From contig NZ_CP029985.1 of NCBI RefSeq assembly GCF_003355005.1, positions 2,688,501 to 2,752,500 of the forward strand: DNA of 64,000 nt. Reading direction: 5' to 3'. A model generated the notes under the pieces. It was not told where the DNA came from. It did no database searches and was given only the letters and a program-made list of their open reading frames with translations. This DNA is from Sphingomonas sp. FARSPH. Its GTDB lineage: Bacteria > Pseudomonadota > Alphaproteobacteria > Sphingomonadales > Sphingomonadaceae. Positions 1 through 9,492 of this stretch are shown in pieces. The position numbers and the translations under genes were made by a program. Position 1 is the stretch's first letter; each line of letters starts with the position of its first letter.

Positions 1-263
1 CGGGCTTCCGCCTCTATCGCATCCGGCCCTATTCGATCGGCCAGTTCGCGATCAGCCAGCAGATCCAGGGCGGGCTGAAGCTGGGCGTCACGGTCAACAA
101 CGTGTTCAACAGCCGCGCGATCACCAGCATTTCGACCGCCTCGTCCGGCGCGCCGACCGTCACGGTGAACGGCAAAACCTATCAATCCGGCTACGGCATG
201 CTCGACCAGTTCAACTTCCTGCCCCCCCGCAGCTTCCTGCTGACCGCCGGCATCGCCTTCTGA
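1..263 (+). CDS. TonB-dependent outer-membrane receptor, C-terminal fragment
   Basis: This is the last 86 residues of a gene that enters from the left edge, open from the first bases to a TGA at 261-263. The motif GVTVNNVFNSRA and the C-terminal SFLLTAGIAF, ending in an aromatic Phe, are typical of the final beta-strands of TonB-dependent receptors, the Phe being the Bam recognition residue. The plug domain is outside the window, so the substrate cannot be judged. It converges on the hydroxylase-like gene, with about 20 bases between them. The family call is well supported by the C-terminal pattern, but only a small part of the protein is visible. Confidence 0.75.
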   Translation, partial: GFRLYRIRPYSIGQFAISQQIQGGLKLGVTVNNVFNSRAITSISTASSGAPTVTVNGKTYQSGYGMLDQFNFLPPRSFLLTAGIAF

Positions 264-285
264 TCGGTTCGCGTCGACCGGCGGC

Positions 286-1539
286 TCAGGGGCGCACGCT
301 CCCGCCGCCGGTCAGTGCGAACACCTGCTGCAGCATCGCCTGCTCCTCCGGCGTCAGATGGGGATTCCAGACGTCGAAGATCAGCACGATGCGCGGTGCG
401 TCGCTGGTGTTCCGCGCCTCGTGCTCGATCGTGTCGTCGAAGGCGAAGGGTTCGCCCTCACGCCACATCCTGGTCTCGCCCCCGACGCGGAAGGTGCAGC
501 CTTCGGGCACGATGAGCGGGAGATGGACGATCGCCCGCGTATTGGTCACCCCCGTGTGCGCCGGGATGTGGGCATGCGGTTTCAGAATAGAGAAGAACGC
601 CGTCGGCGCCTTTCCTGGGATATTCGTTTGCGGCACTGCCGCCAGCGCGGCAGCCGTTTCGGGGCAGCGCGCGCAGACTGCGTCGTTGCGCTCTCCGTAT
701 TCCCACAGGAAGCACGCGCTCCAATCCGCATTATGATCGAGAGGCGACCATTTGTTGGTCGGTGTGCCGGTGTCCTGGCGGACATAGGGACGGATTGCGG
801 AGTCGTCCGACCGTATCAGCGCAAGCGCTTCGGCACGGATCGCGTCGGTCCGCGCGGCTAGGACGTCAAACCAGGGGAATAGCGCGGGTTCGAAAAACTC
901 GTCCGCAGGCAGAAACGGAAAATGCACGCCGGCGCAATGATTGGCGTAGATCGCGCGGCGCCCGAGCATATGGTCGATGCACGCCGCCATCCGTCGTGAG
1001 GGGCGTGTCCCCAGCGCGTCCGCGATGTCGCGCCCGAGCGCGGCATTGTGTTCGGCCAGGAAGGCGCGGCCGCGCGCCAGCGCGTCGTCGATGGCGGGCG
1101 GCCGCTCGTCCATCGCCGCGGCCATCTGCACGATCCCGGCCCATGCTTGTGCCGCGGCGGCGGCAACGCCGTGACGCTGGTGCCATTCGGCGAGGCGAAG
1201 CAGCGCGGTAAAGTTCCGTCGGTCGAGCCACAGCGCTCGGTCCAGCGCCCGCCGTTCACCGTCCGCATCGTCCAGCATGCGGTGGACCGTCGCCTGGTTG
1301 ATCCAGAGCACCGGCTGCTCGGGGTCTTTCTCAGCCGCCGCGGCGAAACGGAAGAGCGCGATTTTCAACTCGCCATCCGCCATCGCCCGCATGCCGCGCG
1401 CGTTGAGCAGTTGCGGGTGATCGGGTGCGTGCGCCAACGCGGCATCGAGCGCCGCACGTTCGGCAACCGCATCGCCCCGCTGGCGCGCGGCCATGGCTTG
1501 CGAGGCGAACTGCTGGGCGGCGGGGGGAAGGTCGGACAT
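286..1539 (-). CDS. TPR protein with C-terminal aspartyl/asparaginyl beta-hydroxylase domain
   Basis: This 417-residue protein starts with helical, Ala-rich tetratricopeptide-like repeats (roughly residues 1-150) and ends in an Asp/Asn beta-hydroxylase-like cupin fold. The C-terminal half shows HIPAHTGVTNTRAIVHLPL, then a Gly-rich strand and DDTIEHEARN, which supply the His residues expected of a 2-oxoglutarate/Fe(II) site. I start it at the ATG of MSDLPPAAQQF. A longer reading from 1596 would put its first codon in the loop of the terminator at 1575-1607, so it is unlikely. It lies immediately downstream of a TonB-dependent receptor on the same strand, a pairing common in sphingomonads and caulobacters. 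Its natural substrate is unknown. Confidence 0.85.
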   Translation of the reverse strand: MSDLPPAAQQFASQAMAARQRGDAVAERAALDAALAHAPDHPQLLNARGMRAMADGELKIALFRFAAAAEKDPEQPVLWINQATVHRMLDDADGERRALDRALWLDRRNFTALLRLAEWHQRHGVAAAAAQAWAGIVQMAAAMDERPPAIDDALARGRAFLAEHNAALGRDIADALGTRPSRRMAACIDHMLGRRAIYANHCAGVHFPFLPADEFFEPALFPWFDVLAARTDAIRAEALALIRSDDSAIRPYVRQDTGTPTNKWSPLDHNADWSACFLWEYGERNDAVCARCPETAAALAAVPQTNIPGKAPTAFFSILKPHAHIPAHTGVTNTRAIVHLPLIVPEGCTFRVGGETRMWREGEPFAFDDTIEHEARNTSDAPRIVLIFDVWNPHLTPEEQAMLQQVFALTGGGSVRP

Positions 1540-1574
1540 CGCGCGATCATGCTTTCGGGATGGGAGCGTGGGAA

Positions 1575-1607
1575 CAAAAAAAGGGGGCGACCGCATCGGT
1601 CGCCCCC
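1575..1607 (-). terminator. Intrinsic terminator of the TonB receptor gene
   Basis: The sequence has an 11-bp perfect stem (GGGGGCGACCG with CGGTCGCCCCC, 1583-1607) and a 3-base loop. Read on the minus strand it is followed by a run of seven T. It sits 30 bases after the stop of the TonB receptor gene, so it should end that transcript before the hydroxylase gene. It also rules out the longer start of the hydroxylase ORF. Confidence 0.85.
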
Positions 1608-1636
1608 CTCCTGTCGAACCCGGCCGGGCGCGGCGC

Positions 1637-4600
1637 TTAGAAGCGCAGCTTGCCCGACACGGTGAACAGGCGACCCAGCACGTCGTAGGTCGACGGATAG
1701 GTGTTGCCGCTGTTAAAGGCGGTCGAACCGGCCGACGAACCCACCAGCGGCGGCTTCTTGTCGAACAGGTTGCGGACGCCCATCGTGAACGTCAGGTGCT
1801 CGTTCACCTCCACCTGCGCGGCGAGATCGATGTAGTTGTACGCCTTGATCTCGTTGAAGTTGTAAGTGCCACCGGCGAGCGGGGTCGGACCCGTCACCAC
1901 GCCGTTGAACAGCGGCGTCGTCACCTGACGCGCGGTCGCATCCGGGGCCAGCGCCTCGTAACGGACCTTGCCGATATGACGCCACAGTACCGAGAAGGTG
2001 CCCGGCCCGAAGGTCAGGCTGGTCCGCTGGTTCCACTGGAACTCCGGCTGGATCGACGAGCAGCTGGTGCTGTAATAGCCGACGCAGTCGCGATCGTAGG
2101 CGGTTTCCGACGCACGGAAGTAGTTGTGCGCGGTCCAGGTGCCCTGGAAGCTGAGGTTCAGCCCGACATCGCCGAAGTCACGCGCGTAGTTCGCGTTGAG
2201 ATCGATGCCATCGGTCCGCAGACGGCCACGGTTGGTGAGCGGCTGCGGCAGGCCCGCGACCGTCGCGCTCGATCCGCTCAGGCGACCGCTGGTCGCGCTG
2301 CGGCGTATGCTGGTGCAGGCGGCCGACGCGGCCTGGGCCGCAGTGATCGCCGCCGGATTGGTGCCGAAACACTGCGTCAGGATGTCGGCCGGCGTCGCCG
2401 CGGTGATCGCGTTGTTCACCTTGATGTTGAAATAATCGACCGCGACGCTGAGGCCCGGGACGATGCCGCGCGGCTGGATCACGACGCCTATCGTGTAGGT
2501 ATCGGCCTTTTCCGGCAGGATGTTCGGATTGCCGCCGCCGGTCACGTTGGGCTGGCCCGACTGCGGTTCGAGGATCGTGCCGATGCTGGACGCCGGCGCG
2601 CCCTGGTTGATGCATGCCTGTGCCAGATTGGCGCTCGCCAGTGGCTTCGTGCCCACGCAGGGGTCGAGACCCGGCGAAAGATTGTCGAGGCCCGTGGTCA
2701 CCGGCGAGAACAGCTCGGCGATGTTCGGCGCCCGAACCGCGCGCTGGTAGTTGCCGCGGAACTTGATTTCCTCAACGGGCTCGAAGCTGCCGCCGAACTT
2801 GTAGGTCGTTGCCGAGAAGGTCGGATTGTTCGCTGCCTGAACCTTGTAGTTCGAGTAGCGGACGCCGGCCTCGAGCGTCAGCGAGTGGAAGAACGGCTTG
2901 TCGGCGACGAGCGGCGCGATGATTTCGCCGAACGCTTCACGCACGTCGTAGCTGCCCGCGAAGGGCAGCACCGCACCGCCGGCACCGCCCAGCTCGCCCG
3001 GCGACAGCGCATAGGCGTCGGGCGTGCGGGTATAGGTGTACTTGCGATATTCGCCGCCGGCCGCGAACGCGATCGGTTCGTTGGCGAAGGGCGAGGTCGT
3101 GCCAAAGTCGCCGTTCAGCACCGCCTTTGCCTGCGACAGCGCGGTGTGGATCTGGATGGTGCTCTTGCCGTTCAGGAAGTTCGCCTGGTCGCTGGTGATC
3201 GAGCCGGCCGGCCCGAACAGGTTGAGCGGCACGCAATTGTTGGTGGTGACGGTGCAGGTCGTCGTGTTGTTCGCGTTCAGCGCCTGCTGGACGCGGCTGC
3301 GCAGCACGTAACCTGACTGCGTCTGGTTGAGGTCGCTTTCGCCATAGGCGCCGGAGACGTCGAGCTTGACGTGTTCGGAGAAGCGCAGGCGCAGGCCCGC
3401 CTTATAGTCGAACATGGTCGTGGTATAGGTCGATACGCGCGGCCCGAGTTCGACCGACCGGCGATAGACTTCCGGCAGGTTCAGCGCGGTCGCGCCGGTG
3501 CAGGTCGCGCCAAGCGCTACCCCGTTGGCGAGGCAGAGCTGATCGCGCAGCGTCGCAGGCAGATACGGATTGTTGCCCGGGATGGTCAGCATTTCGCCGA
3601 AGATGCCCGACGGCGCGATGATCTGCTGGATCGTGTTCTTCGAGAACATGCCGCGGCTGTAGACTTCGAGGTTGTCGTTCACCTCGTAGTTCGCCTGCGC
3701 GAACATGTTGTAACGCTTAAACGGCGTTACGAAGATGTTGTACGGGTTGAAGTTGAAGCCGCTGTAGAACGGCACCAGTGCCGTGCCGCCGGAATTGACC
3801 TGGACGAGGCCGGTCGACAAGCCGGCGAGCGCCGCCTGCGCGTTGGTGAAGTTGATCGCGGTCGGCACGCCCGTCGTCGACGAGCCCGATGCGACGCCAT
3901 TGCCCGACCCGATGCCGTAGATCGAGATGTCGCGGCTGCCCTGATACAGGGGATCCGCTTCCTGATAGCCGAGGCTCAGCACCGCATTGCCGCGGCCGTC
4001 GTCGAAATTCGCGCCGATGGTCAGGTCGGCGGTGAAATAGTTGGCGTCACCGCGCTCGGTGATCTGCTGGCTGGCCTGCGCCTCCATGCCGGCGAAATTC
4101 TTCTTGGTGATGAAGTTCGCGACACCCGACACCGCGTCCGCGCCGTAGGTGGTCGAGGCGCCACCGGTCAGCACGTCGACGCGCTGGATCAGCGCGGTCG
4201 GGATGTTGTTGAGGTCGACGGTGCCGCCAGCGGCCGCGGGAACGATGCGATCTCCGTCGAGCAGCACCAGGTTGCGCTGCGAGCCGAGGTTGCGGAGGTT
4301 GATCGTCGCGAAACCGCCGGTGCCGTTGTTCACGGCCGAACCGATGCCCGGAACCGCACCCGGCAGTTCGCGGATGATCTGTTCGACGTTGTTGGTGTTG
4401 CGCAGCGTCAGTTCGTTCTCGGAGACGGTATTGACCGGGCTCGACGAGACGAGGTTCGGATTGCTGATCAGCGTACCGGTAACGACGATGTCGCCGCCTT
4501 CCTGGGCTGGCGGTGCGGCGTTCGGGTCGTCCGTCTTCTGCTGCGTTTCCTGCGTGGCCGGCGCGGTCTGCGCCAGCGCGGGCGTCGCGATCAATGCTGC

Positions 4601-4651
4601 GCCCACGACGAGCGTCGTGGTCAGGAGATGGGAACGAAAGCTTAGCGTCAT
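1637..4651 (-). CDS. TonB-dependent receptor
   Basis: This is a complete 1004-residue outer-membrane receptor for energised uptake of a large substrate. It opens with a Sec signal peptide (MTLSFRSHLLTTTLVVGAAL, cleavage after ALA-Q), an N-terminal linker rich in Gln, Asp and Ala, and a TonB-box-like GDIVVTGT. A plug domain follows with NLRNLGSQRNLVLLDGDR, then a long barrel containing MGVRNLFDKKPP and ending in GKLRF with terminal Phe. The start is the ATG preceded by AAAGGGG. An upstream extension to 4810 has no ribosome site and would bury the signal peptide. The plug resembles the broad sphingomonad receptor family whose ligands are mostly unassigned, so substrate prediction is not possible. 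A terminator follows its stop. Confidence 0.92.
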   Translation of the reverse strand: MTLSFRSHLLTTTLVVGAALIATPALAQTAPATQETQQKTDDPNAAPPAQEGGDIVVTGTLISNPNLVSSSPVNTVSENELTLRNTNNVEQIIRELPGAVPGIGSAVNNGTGGFATINLRNLGSQRNLVLLDGDRIVPAAAGGTVDLNNIPTALIQRVDVLTGGASTTYGADAVSGVANFITKKNFAGMEAQASQQITERGDANYFTADLTIGANFDDGRGNAVLSLGYQEADPLYQGSRDISIYGIGSGNGVASGSSTTGVPTAINFTNAQAALAGLSTGLVQVNSGGTALVPFYSGFNFNPYNIFVTPFKRYNMFAQANYEVNDNLEVYSRGMFSKNTIQQIIAPSGIFGEMLTIPGNNPYLPATLRDQLCLANGVALGATCTGATALNLPEVYRRSVELGPRVSTYTTTMFDYKAGLRLRFSEHVKLDVSGAYGESDLNQTQSGYVLRSRVQQALNANNTTTCTVTTNNCVPLNLFGPAGSITSDQANFLNGKSTIQIHTALSQAKAVLNGDFGTTSPFANEPIAFAAGGEYRKYTYTRTPDAYALSPGELGGAGGAVLPFAGSYDVREAFGEIIAPLVADKPFFHSLTLEAGVRYSNYKVQAANNPTFSATTYKFGGSFEPVEEIKFRGNYQRAVRAPNIAELFSPVTTGLDNLSPGLDPCVGTKPLASANLAQACINQGAPASSIGTILEPQSGQPNVTGGGNPNILPEKADTYTIGVVIQPRGIVPGLSVAVDYFNIKVNNAITAATPADILTQCFGTNPAAITAAQAASAACTSIRRSATSGRLSGSSATVAGLPQPLTNRGRLRTDGIDLNANYARDFGDVGLNLSFQGTWTAHNYFRASETAYDRDCVGYYSTSCSSIQPEFQWNQRTSLTFGPGTFSVLWRHIGKVRYEALAPDATARQVTTPLFNGVVTGPTPLAGGTYNFNEIKAYNYIDLAAQVEVNEHLTFTMGVRNLFDKKPPLVGSSAGSTAFNSGNTYPSTYDVLGRLFTVSGKLRF

Positions 4652-4894
4652 ATAAACCCCTTTATGGTCGACATCCCCATGGGGACGGGCCGATGCGCCG
4701 GTCCTTGTCCGGTCGGTCGCATGCGGTAAATTCGCAGGGAGCGGATGCCTGTACAATCCGGTTTCGCGGAATAGATCGAAATTGAAATGTAACCGTGATA
4801 AATTGGTCACAAATGAAAAGGCTATACATTCTTACCTATATTGCGTGATGGATCGGCGATGTTGCCGTATGGAAACAATGTAAAAGGGGATGAA

Positions 4895-5377
4895 ATGCTG
4901 TCTATTATGCTGATGCTTGCCAGCACGGCGCCCGGGCCAGGCAATGATTTGTTACAATCGTTGGCACGATGTCGGAAGGTGGCGGACAATGGCGAGCGGC
5001 TGGCATGCTATGACCGTGCAGCAAGCGCGGTCGAAGAGGCTCGTGCGCGCAAAGAGATCGTCGTGCTGGACCGGGAGGAGGTGCAGAAGACGAAGCGTTC
5101 GATGTTCGGATTTTCGTTGCCGTCGATCAAACTGTTCGGCGACGGCAAGGATGACGATAGCCTGAAGCAGCTGGTCGGGACGTTGCGCGCATCGGCCGTG
5201 CAGCCGGGCGGGCTGATGCGCTTCACGCTCGACGACGGCGGCGTGTGGGAGACGACCGAACAGTCGATGAACCGTCTGCGCCAGGGCGACGTCGTGACGA
5301 TCAAGGCGGGGCCGCTGGGCAGTTACATCGCGACCGCGCCCGGCCGCCGCGCGGTGCGGGTCCGGCGGATACGCTGA
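4895..5377 (+). CDS. Hypothetical protein with N-terminal CxxxxDxxxRLxCYD motif
   Basis: This 160-residue protein has a short hydrophobic start (MLSIMLMLAS), followed by CRKVADNGERLACYD. That paired-Cys pattern is seen in several small exported proteins, including some linked to secretion systems. A charged middle is followed by a beta-rich C-terminus (GVWETTEQ, GDVVTIKAGPLGSYI) that looks like a small barrel or OB-like domain. The start is the ATG with AAGGGGA four bases upstream, preferred to the ATG at 4841, which has no ribosome site. It is divergent from the TonB receptor gene across about 240 bases. I do not recognise the family beyond the motif, and periplasmic location is inferred. 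Confidence 0.75.
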   Translation: MLSIMLMLASTAPGPGNDLLQSLARCRKVADNGERLACYDRAASAVEEARARKEIVVLDREEVQKTKRSMFGFSLPSIKLFGDGKDDDSLKQLVGTLRASAVQPGGLMRFTLDDGGVWETTEQSMNRLRQGDVVTIKAGPLGSYIATAPGRRAVRVRRIR

Positions 5378-5417
5378 TCTCAAGCCCCCTCGTCATGGCG
5401 GACGAGGTGCGTTAGCC

Positions 5418-7061
5418 ATGTGCGCCATGATCCGATCCATCCTGTTCGCCGCCGCATCCGCCATGCTTGTCGGCGCGGCGCCTGCCGACGCCCCGATCTC
5501 GGCCGAACGCCTGTCTGCCGATGTCCGCACGCTCGCCTCCACGCCGTTCGGCGGGCGGGCCCCCGGTACGCCGGGCGAGGCGAAGACGGTGGAATGGCTG
5601 ATCGCGCAGTTCAAGGCGGCCGGCCTGGAGCCGGGCGGCGAAAACGGTGGTTGGGTCCAGTCCGTACCGCTGATCCGGACCCGGACGGGCGAGGGGCCGA
5701 TCACGGCCAATGGCATGGCTTGGACGGCGGGGCGCGACGTGTATCTGTCCACCGTACGTCCCGATCCACACATCGCGATCAAGGGCGCGCCGCTGGTCTT
5801 CGTCGGCTATGGCGTCGATGCGCCGGAGCGGCAGTGGGACGATTTCAAGGGCGCTGACCTGAAGGGCAAGGTCGCGGTCTTCCTGATCAACGATCCCGAT
5901 TTCGAGGCGGCGGCGGCCGAGGCGGTCGCGGGGCGCTTCGGCGGCCGGCGCATGACCTATTACGGCCGCTGGACGTACAAGTTCGAGGAGGCGGCGCGGC
6001 GCGGCGCGATCGGCGCGCTGATCGTCCATGATACGCCGGGTGCGGGCTATGGCTGGGCGACGGTGACCGCGCCGGGCGGCGAAAATTACGATGTGGCCGC
6101 CCCCGCCGCCCCGCGGATCGCGGTGCAGGGCTGGATCGAGGGCGGTGCGGCGGAGCGCCTGTTCGCGGCGTCCGGCCTCGACCTCGCCAGGCTGCGCGTT
6201 GCGGCGCGGCGGAGCGACTTTCGGCCGGTGTCGATATCCGGCGCGGGTTTTTCGGCCGACCTGCCGGTGGCGGTCACGCGAGCGGAAAGCCGGAACGTGA
6301 TCGCCAAGCGCACCGGGCTGAGACGGCCGGACGAGACGGTGATGTATGGCGCGCACTGGGACGCCTATGGCGAGGGCGCACCCGACGCGGCGGGGCGGAC
6401 GATGCGGCCCGGCGCGAACGACGATGCGCTCGGCACGGCTGGCGTGCTCGCGATCGCCCGTGCCGCGGCGCAGGCGCCGCGCATGGCACGTACGCAGGTG
6501 TTCGCATTGTGGACCGGCGAGGAGCGCGGGCTGCTGGGATCGGAAACCTATGCCGCACATCCGATCTATCCGATTGCGAAGACGGTCGCCAACCTGACGC
6601 TCGACATCTTGCAGACCGCGGGGCCCGCGCACGACGTGCTGCTGGTCGGCAACGGGCAGAATTCGCTCGAGGATCAGCTCGCCGCGGCGGCGCGCGCGCA
6701 GGGGCGCGTTGTCACGCCCGAAGCATTGCCCGAACGCGGGCTGTTCTATCGCGCCGATCACTTCTCGCTGGCGCGGCGCGGCGTGCCGACGTTGCTGCTG
6801 ATGGCGATCAGTGGCGCACCCGATCTAGTGGACGGCGGCCGGACGGCGGGGCAGCGCTGGCTCGATGGCTATATGCGCTGTTACCACCAGACCTGCGATG
6901 CCTGGTCGCCCGACTGGAACCTCGCCGGTGCGGCGGCGGACATCGCGTTGATCCGTCGGGTCGGGTTCGATCTGGCGGCAGGGGAGGCCTGGCCAACGTG
7001 GCGGGCGTCGTCCGAATTTGCGGCGATCCGCGCGAAGAGCGACGCGGACCGGCGCAAGTGA
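5418..7061 (+). CDS. M28 family zinc peptidase, secreted
   Basis: This 547-residue protein has a signal peptide ending near GAAPA, a PA-like insert (LVFVGYGVDAPERQWDD, then KVAVFLINDPDF), and an M28 aminopeptidase core. Candidate zinc and catalytic residues are His313 in AHWDAYG, Asp335/Asp336 in GANDDALGT, Glu368/Glu369 in WTGEERG, and a later Asp and His in TLDILQ and YRADHFS. M28 enzymes release N-terminal amino acids or act on small peptides in the periplasm or outside the cell. The length fits sphingomonad members with the PA insert. The ATG at 5418 is used; a second in-frame ATG three codons later is possible. A strong hairpin directly after the stop separates it from the convergent glycine-zipper gene. 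Confidence 0.9.
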   Translation: MCAMIRSILFAAASAMLVGAAPADAPISAERLSADVRTLASTPFGGRAPGTPGEAKTVEWLIAQFKAAGLEPGGENGGWVQSVPLIRTRTGEGPITANGMAWTAGRDVYLSTVRPDPHIAIKGAPLVFVGYGVDAPERQWDDFKGADLKGKVAVFLINDPDFEAAAAEAVAGRFGGRRMTYYGRWTYKFEEAARRGAIGALIVHDTPGAGYGWATVTAPGGENYDVAAPAAPRIAVQGWIEGGAAERLFAASGLDLARLRVAARRSDFRPVSISGAGFSADLPVAVTRAESRNVIAKRTGLRRPDETVMYGAHWDAYGEGAPDAAGRTMRPGANDDALGTAGVLAIARAAAQAPRMARTQVFALWTGEERGLLGSETYAAHPIYPIAKTVANLTLDILQTAGPAHDVLLVGNGQNSLEDQLAAAARAQGRVVTPEALPERGLFYRADHFSLARRGVPTLLLMAISGAPDLVDGGRTAGQRWLDGYMRCYHQTCDAWSPDWNLAGAAADIALIRRVGFDLAAGEAWPTWRASSEFAAIRAKSDADRRK

Positions 7062-7093
7062 AACGGGCGGCACCCTGTCGGATGCCGCCCGTT
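7062..7093. terminator. Hairpin between convergent genes, candidate bidirectional terminator
   Basis: An 11-bp perfect stem (AACGGGCGGCA with TGCCGCCCGTT) and 10-base loop begin right after the peptidase stop. There is no long T-run on either strand, so it is only a likely terminator or 3' end stabiliser. Confidence 0.6.
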
Positions 7094-7119
7094 CCTATCG
7101 TCGTCAGGCTGGGCCGCGA

Positions 7120-7548
7120 TCAGCGGCGGCAATAGCCCGGGTTGTCGGCACGGGCGACCGCGTTACCGGCCAGCGCGCCTGCGCCCGCACCCAGCACGGT
7201 ACCGAGCGTACGATCGCCGCGCGTGTCTATCGTGCGGCCAAGCAGACCGCCCGCGATCGCGCCGATCACGCTGCCTGTCGTGCCGCTCTGGCAGCGACGC
7301 GGCGCGTAGCGATAGTCGCCGGCGTCGCGATAATAGCGACGTTCCTCATAATAGCGCGGGCCCTGGTTCCAGCCATCGCGATAGGCTTGGCGATAGGCCC
7401 GGTCATGATCTCGATACCCGTCGTCATCATAGCTCCGGCCGTAATAATCGCCGCGGCCATAGTAATCCTGTGCCTGCGCCGCGACCGGGGCCAGCGACAT
7501 CAGGCCCATCGCCAGTGCACCCGCACCGATCGAAAACTTGGTAAACAT
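7120..7548 (-). CDS. Glycine-zipper 2TM-domain protein, exported
   Basis: This 142-residue protein has a clear signal peptide (MFTKFSIGAGALAMGLMSLA, cleavage near AQA-Q). A Tyr/Arg/Asp-rich low-complexity stretch (repeats of YYGR, YRD and RYY) follows. The C-terminal glycine zipper is GSVIGAIAGGLLG followed by GTVLGAGAGALAG. Such domains insert into or span the outer membrane or inner envelope and are often stress-related, similar to SlyB/Rick_17kDa-type proteins, but without a lipobox here. I chose the ATG at 7548, preceded by GGGAG, over the upstream starts because it puts the signal peptide at the N-terminus. The function is not known. Confidence 0.85.
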   Translation of the reverse strand: MFTKFSIGAGALAMGLMSLAPVAAQAQDYYGRGDYYGRSYDDDGYRDHDRAYRQAYRDGWNQGPRYYEERRYYRDAGDYRYAPRRCQSGTTGSVIGAIAGGLLGRTIDTRGDRTLGTVLGAGAGALAGNAVARADNPGYCRR

Positions 7549-7656
7549 CTTGCCTGCTCCCATCACTAGAACGGGTCGGCACCGATTGGGCGTCGACAAG
7601 GATGCTTATCGCGAATCGCCTTTGAGTCCTTGCTGAATGCTATCGTTATCCGCGGT

Positions 7657-9492
7657 TCAGCCGGCTTTCCGGCGCGCGATCCAGTCGTCGACGCGATTTT
7701 CCAGAACGGACAAGGGCATGGAGCCCGATCCGATGAGCAGATCGTGGAACCCCTGGATGTCGAACTTCGGGCCCAGTGCGGCTTGCGCCTTCGCCCGCAA
7801 CGCGACAATCCTGAGCATCCCGATCTTGTACCCGGTCGCCTGGCCCGGCAGCGTGATGTAGCGGCGCACTTCCGATCGCGCCTGATCGGGACCGCTGCGG
7901 CCGGTGGAGATCATATAGTCGATCGCCTGTTGTTCGGTCCAACCCTTGGCATGGATGCCGGTGTCGACGACGAGGCGCGCGGCGCGGAACAGCTCCTGGT
8001 CGAGCCGCATGAAATCGGCTGCGAGATCGGGATAGGCGCCCATTTCCTTGCACAGCGCCTCGCTGTACAGCCCCCATCCTTCGCCGAACGCGACATAGCC
8101 ATAGGCGCGGCGGAACTTGGGTGCGCCGGTCTGGCGCGCCTGGATATCGCCCTGCATGACGTGGCCGGGAATGCCCTCGTGGCACATGAGGTCGTAGACG
8201 GCGGCCGGGTCTTCCGTATTGCCGAGCAGGTGAACGTAGACGCGGCCCGGACGCACGCCGTCGGGGCTGGGGCCGGCGGCATGCGCCGCGCCGCCGGCAA
8301 CCTCGCTGAACGACGGTTCGCGCACCACTTCGACCTTGTGGGCGGGCAGCAGGCCGAAATAGCGGGGCAGCAGCGTGCGCGTGTGCGCGATCGCGTCATT
8401 GGCGGTCTTCAGATAATCGGCGCGCGACGCATCGGTCCACGGCGTCGGCGGGAAGAGCTTGGCGCGCTGGTCGTAATAGGCCTGCCGGTCCTTGAGGCCT
8501 GCCTGCCGTGCGAGTTTGTCCTGCTCGCCCTCGATCCGGGCGACCTCCTGTTGCCCAATCGCATGGATCTGGTCGGCGGTGAGGTCGGTCGTCGTGTTGA
8601 TGCGCAGCGCCGCTGCATACCAGTCCGCACCGCCCGGCAGCGACACCGCCCCGACGCGTCCCGACGGAGCGGTCGGCAGGTCGGCTTCGGCCCAGGCGAT
8701 GACGCGTGCATAGGCGGGCTGGATCGTGAGCAGCGACGCGCGCGCCTCGTCGAGCAGGGCCGCGGCCTGGGTGGCGGGCAGCTTGAGCGCCGCGACCTTT
8801 GCCTTGGCATCGGCCCACAGCGGCGAATCCGCGCCACCATCGAACGGCGCGCCGGTGACGATCGCACGGCTGCCCGTGATGACGCGTTCGATCTGGAACC
8901 GCGGCGCGCGGATACCGGCGGCGTCGGACGCGCGGCTGCGCGCGATCGCATCGTCGAGCACCGCCGGGATCGCGCGCAGCCGCGCGCTATAGGCGTGCAT
9001 GTCGCCGGCATCGCGGACGGTATGCGTGTTGATGAGGAAGTTCGGCAGCTCCGCATGCACCGAATACAGGAAGGAGTAGAAAGGCGGCTGGTAGCGGCGA
9101 TATTTGTAGCCCGTTTCCGCCCGGTCGAGCTCCAGCGCCCAGATGTCGTAATTGGCCTGCGCCGCGGGGGAGAGGCGCGCGCGATCGAATCGCGCCTTCA
9201 TCGCGACGACGCTGGCGCGGCGCCATTGCAGCCGTTTCAGCATCGCCGCGTCGCTGTTGTCGTCGAGCCGGTCCTGCCCCTCCTTGCTGCCGAGCCGCGT
9301 CGCGAGCTGCGGGCGCATCGTCATTTCCTGCGCGAATTGCGCGTCGAGAAAAGCGGTGAGGCGGGCGTCCTCGTTCGTGGCGGCGGTCTTGGCGGGCGGC
9401 GCCTGCATCGTACCGGTGGCTGGCGCAGCGAGGGAGAGGAGCAGCGGCAGAGGCAGGGAGGCGCGCGTCGCGATACGGAGCAGGTCTTGCAT
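7657..9492 (-). CDS. DUF885 family metallopeptidase-like protein, exported
   Basis: This 611-residue protein has a signal peptide (LPLPLLLSLAAPATG) and the DUF885 layout: a long helical N-terminal half and a C-terminal half carrying HEGIPGH at residues 438-444. That is a zinc-binding HExxxxH-like signature, with a downstream Glu in GEGWGLYSEALC. Family members are thought to be carboxypeptidase-like enzymes, but few have been tested. The start at 9492 has GAGGGG eight bases upstream. An extended start at 9516 only adds residues ahead of the signal peptide. Together with the nearby M28 and S9 enzymes it fits a peptide-scavenging exported protease set. Confidence 0.9.
   Translation of the reverse strand: MQDLLRIATRASLPLPLLLSLAAPATGTMQAPPAKTAATNEDARLTAFLDAQFAQEMTMRPQLATRLGSKEGQDRLDDNSDAAMLKRLQWRRASVVAMKARFDRARLSPAAQANYDIWALELDRAETGYKYRRYQPPFYSFLYSVHAELPNFLINTHTVRDAGDMHAYSARLRAIPAVLDDAIARSRASDAAGIRAPRFQIERVITGSRAIVTGAPFDGGADSPLWADAKAKVAALKLPATQAAALLDEARASLLTIQPAYARVIAWAEADLPTAPSGRVGAVSLPGGADWYAAALRINTTTDLTADQIHAIGQQEVARIEGEQDKLARQAGLKDRQAYYDQRAKLFPPTPWTDASRADYLKTANDAIAHTRTLLPRYFGLLPAHKVEVVREPSFSEVAGGAAHAAGPSPDGVRPGRVYVHLLGNTEDPAAVYDLMCHEGIPGHVMQGDIQARQTGAPKFRRAYGYVAFGEGWGLYSEALCKEMGAYPDLAADFMRLDQELFRAARLVVDTGIHAKGWTEQQAIDYMISTGRSGPDQARSEVRRYITLPGQATGYKIGMLRIVALRAKAQAALGPKFDIQGFHDLLIGSGSMPLSVLENRVDDWIARRKAG

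Noticed and set aside
1493..3316. Long plus-strand frame opposite the TonB receptor
   Set aside because: Arg/Ala-rich shadow with no motif or ribosome site.
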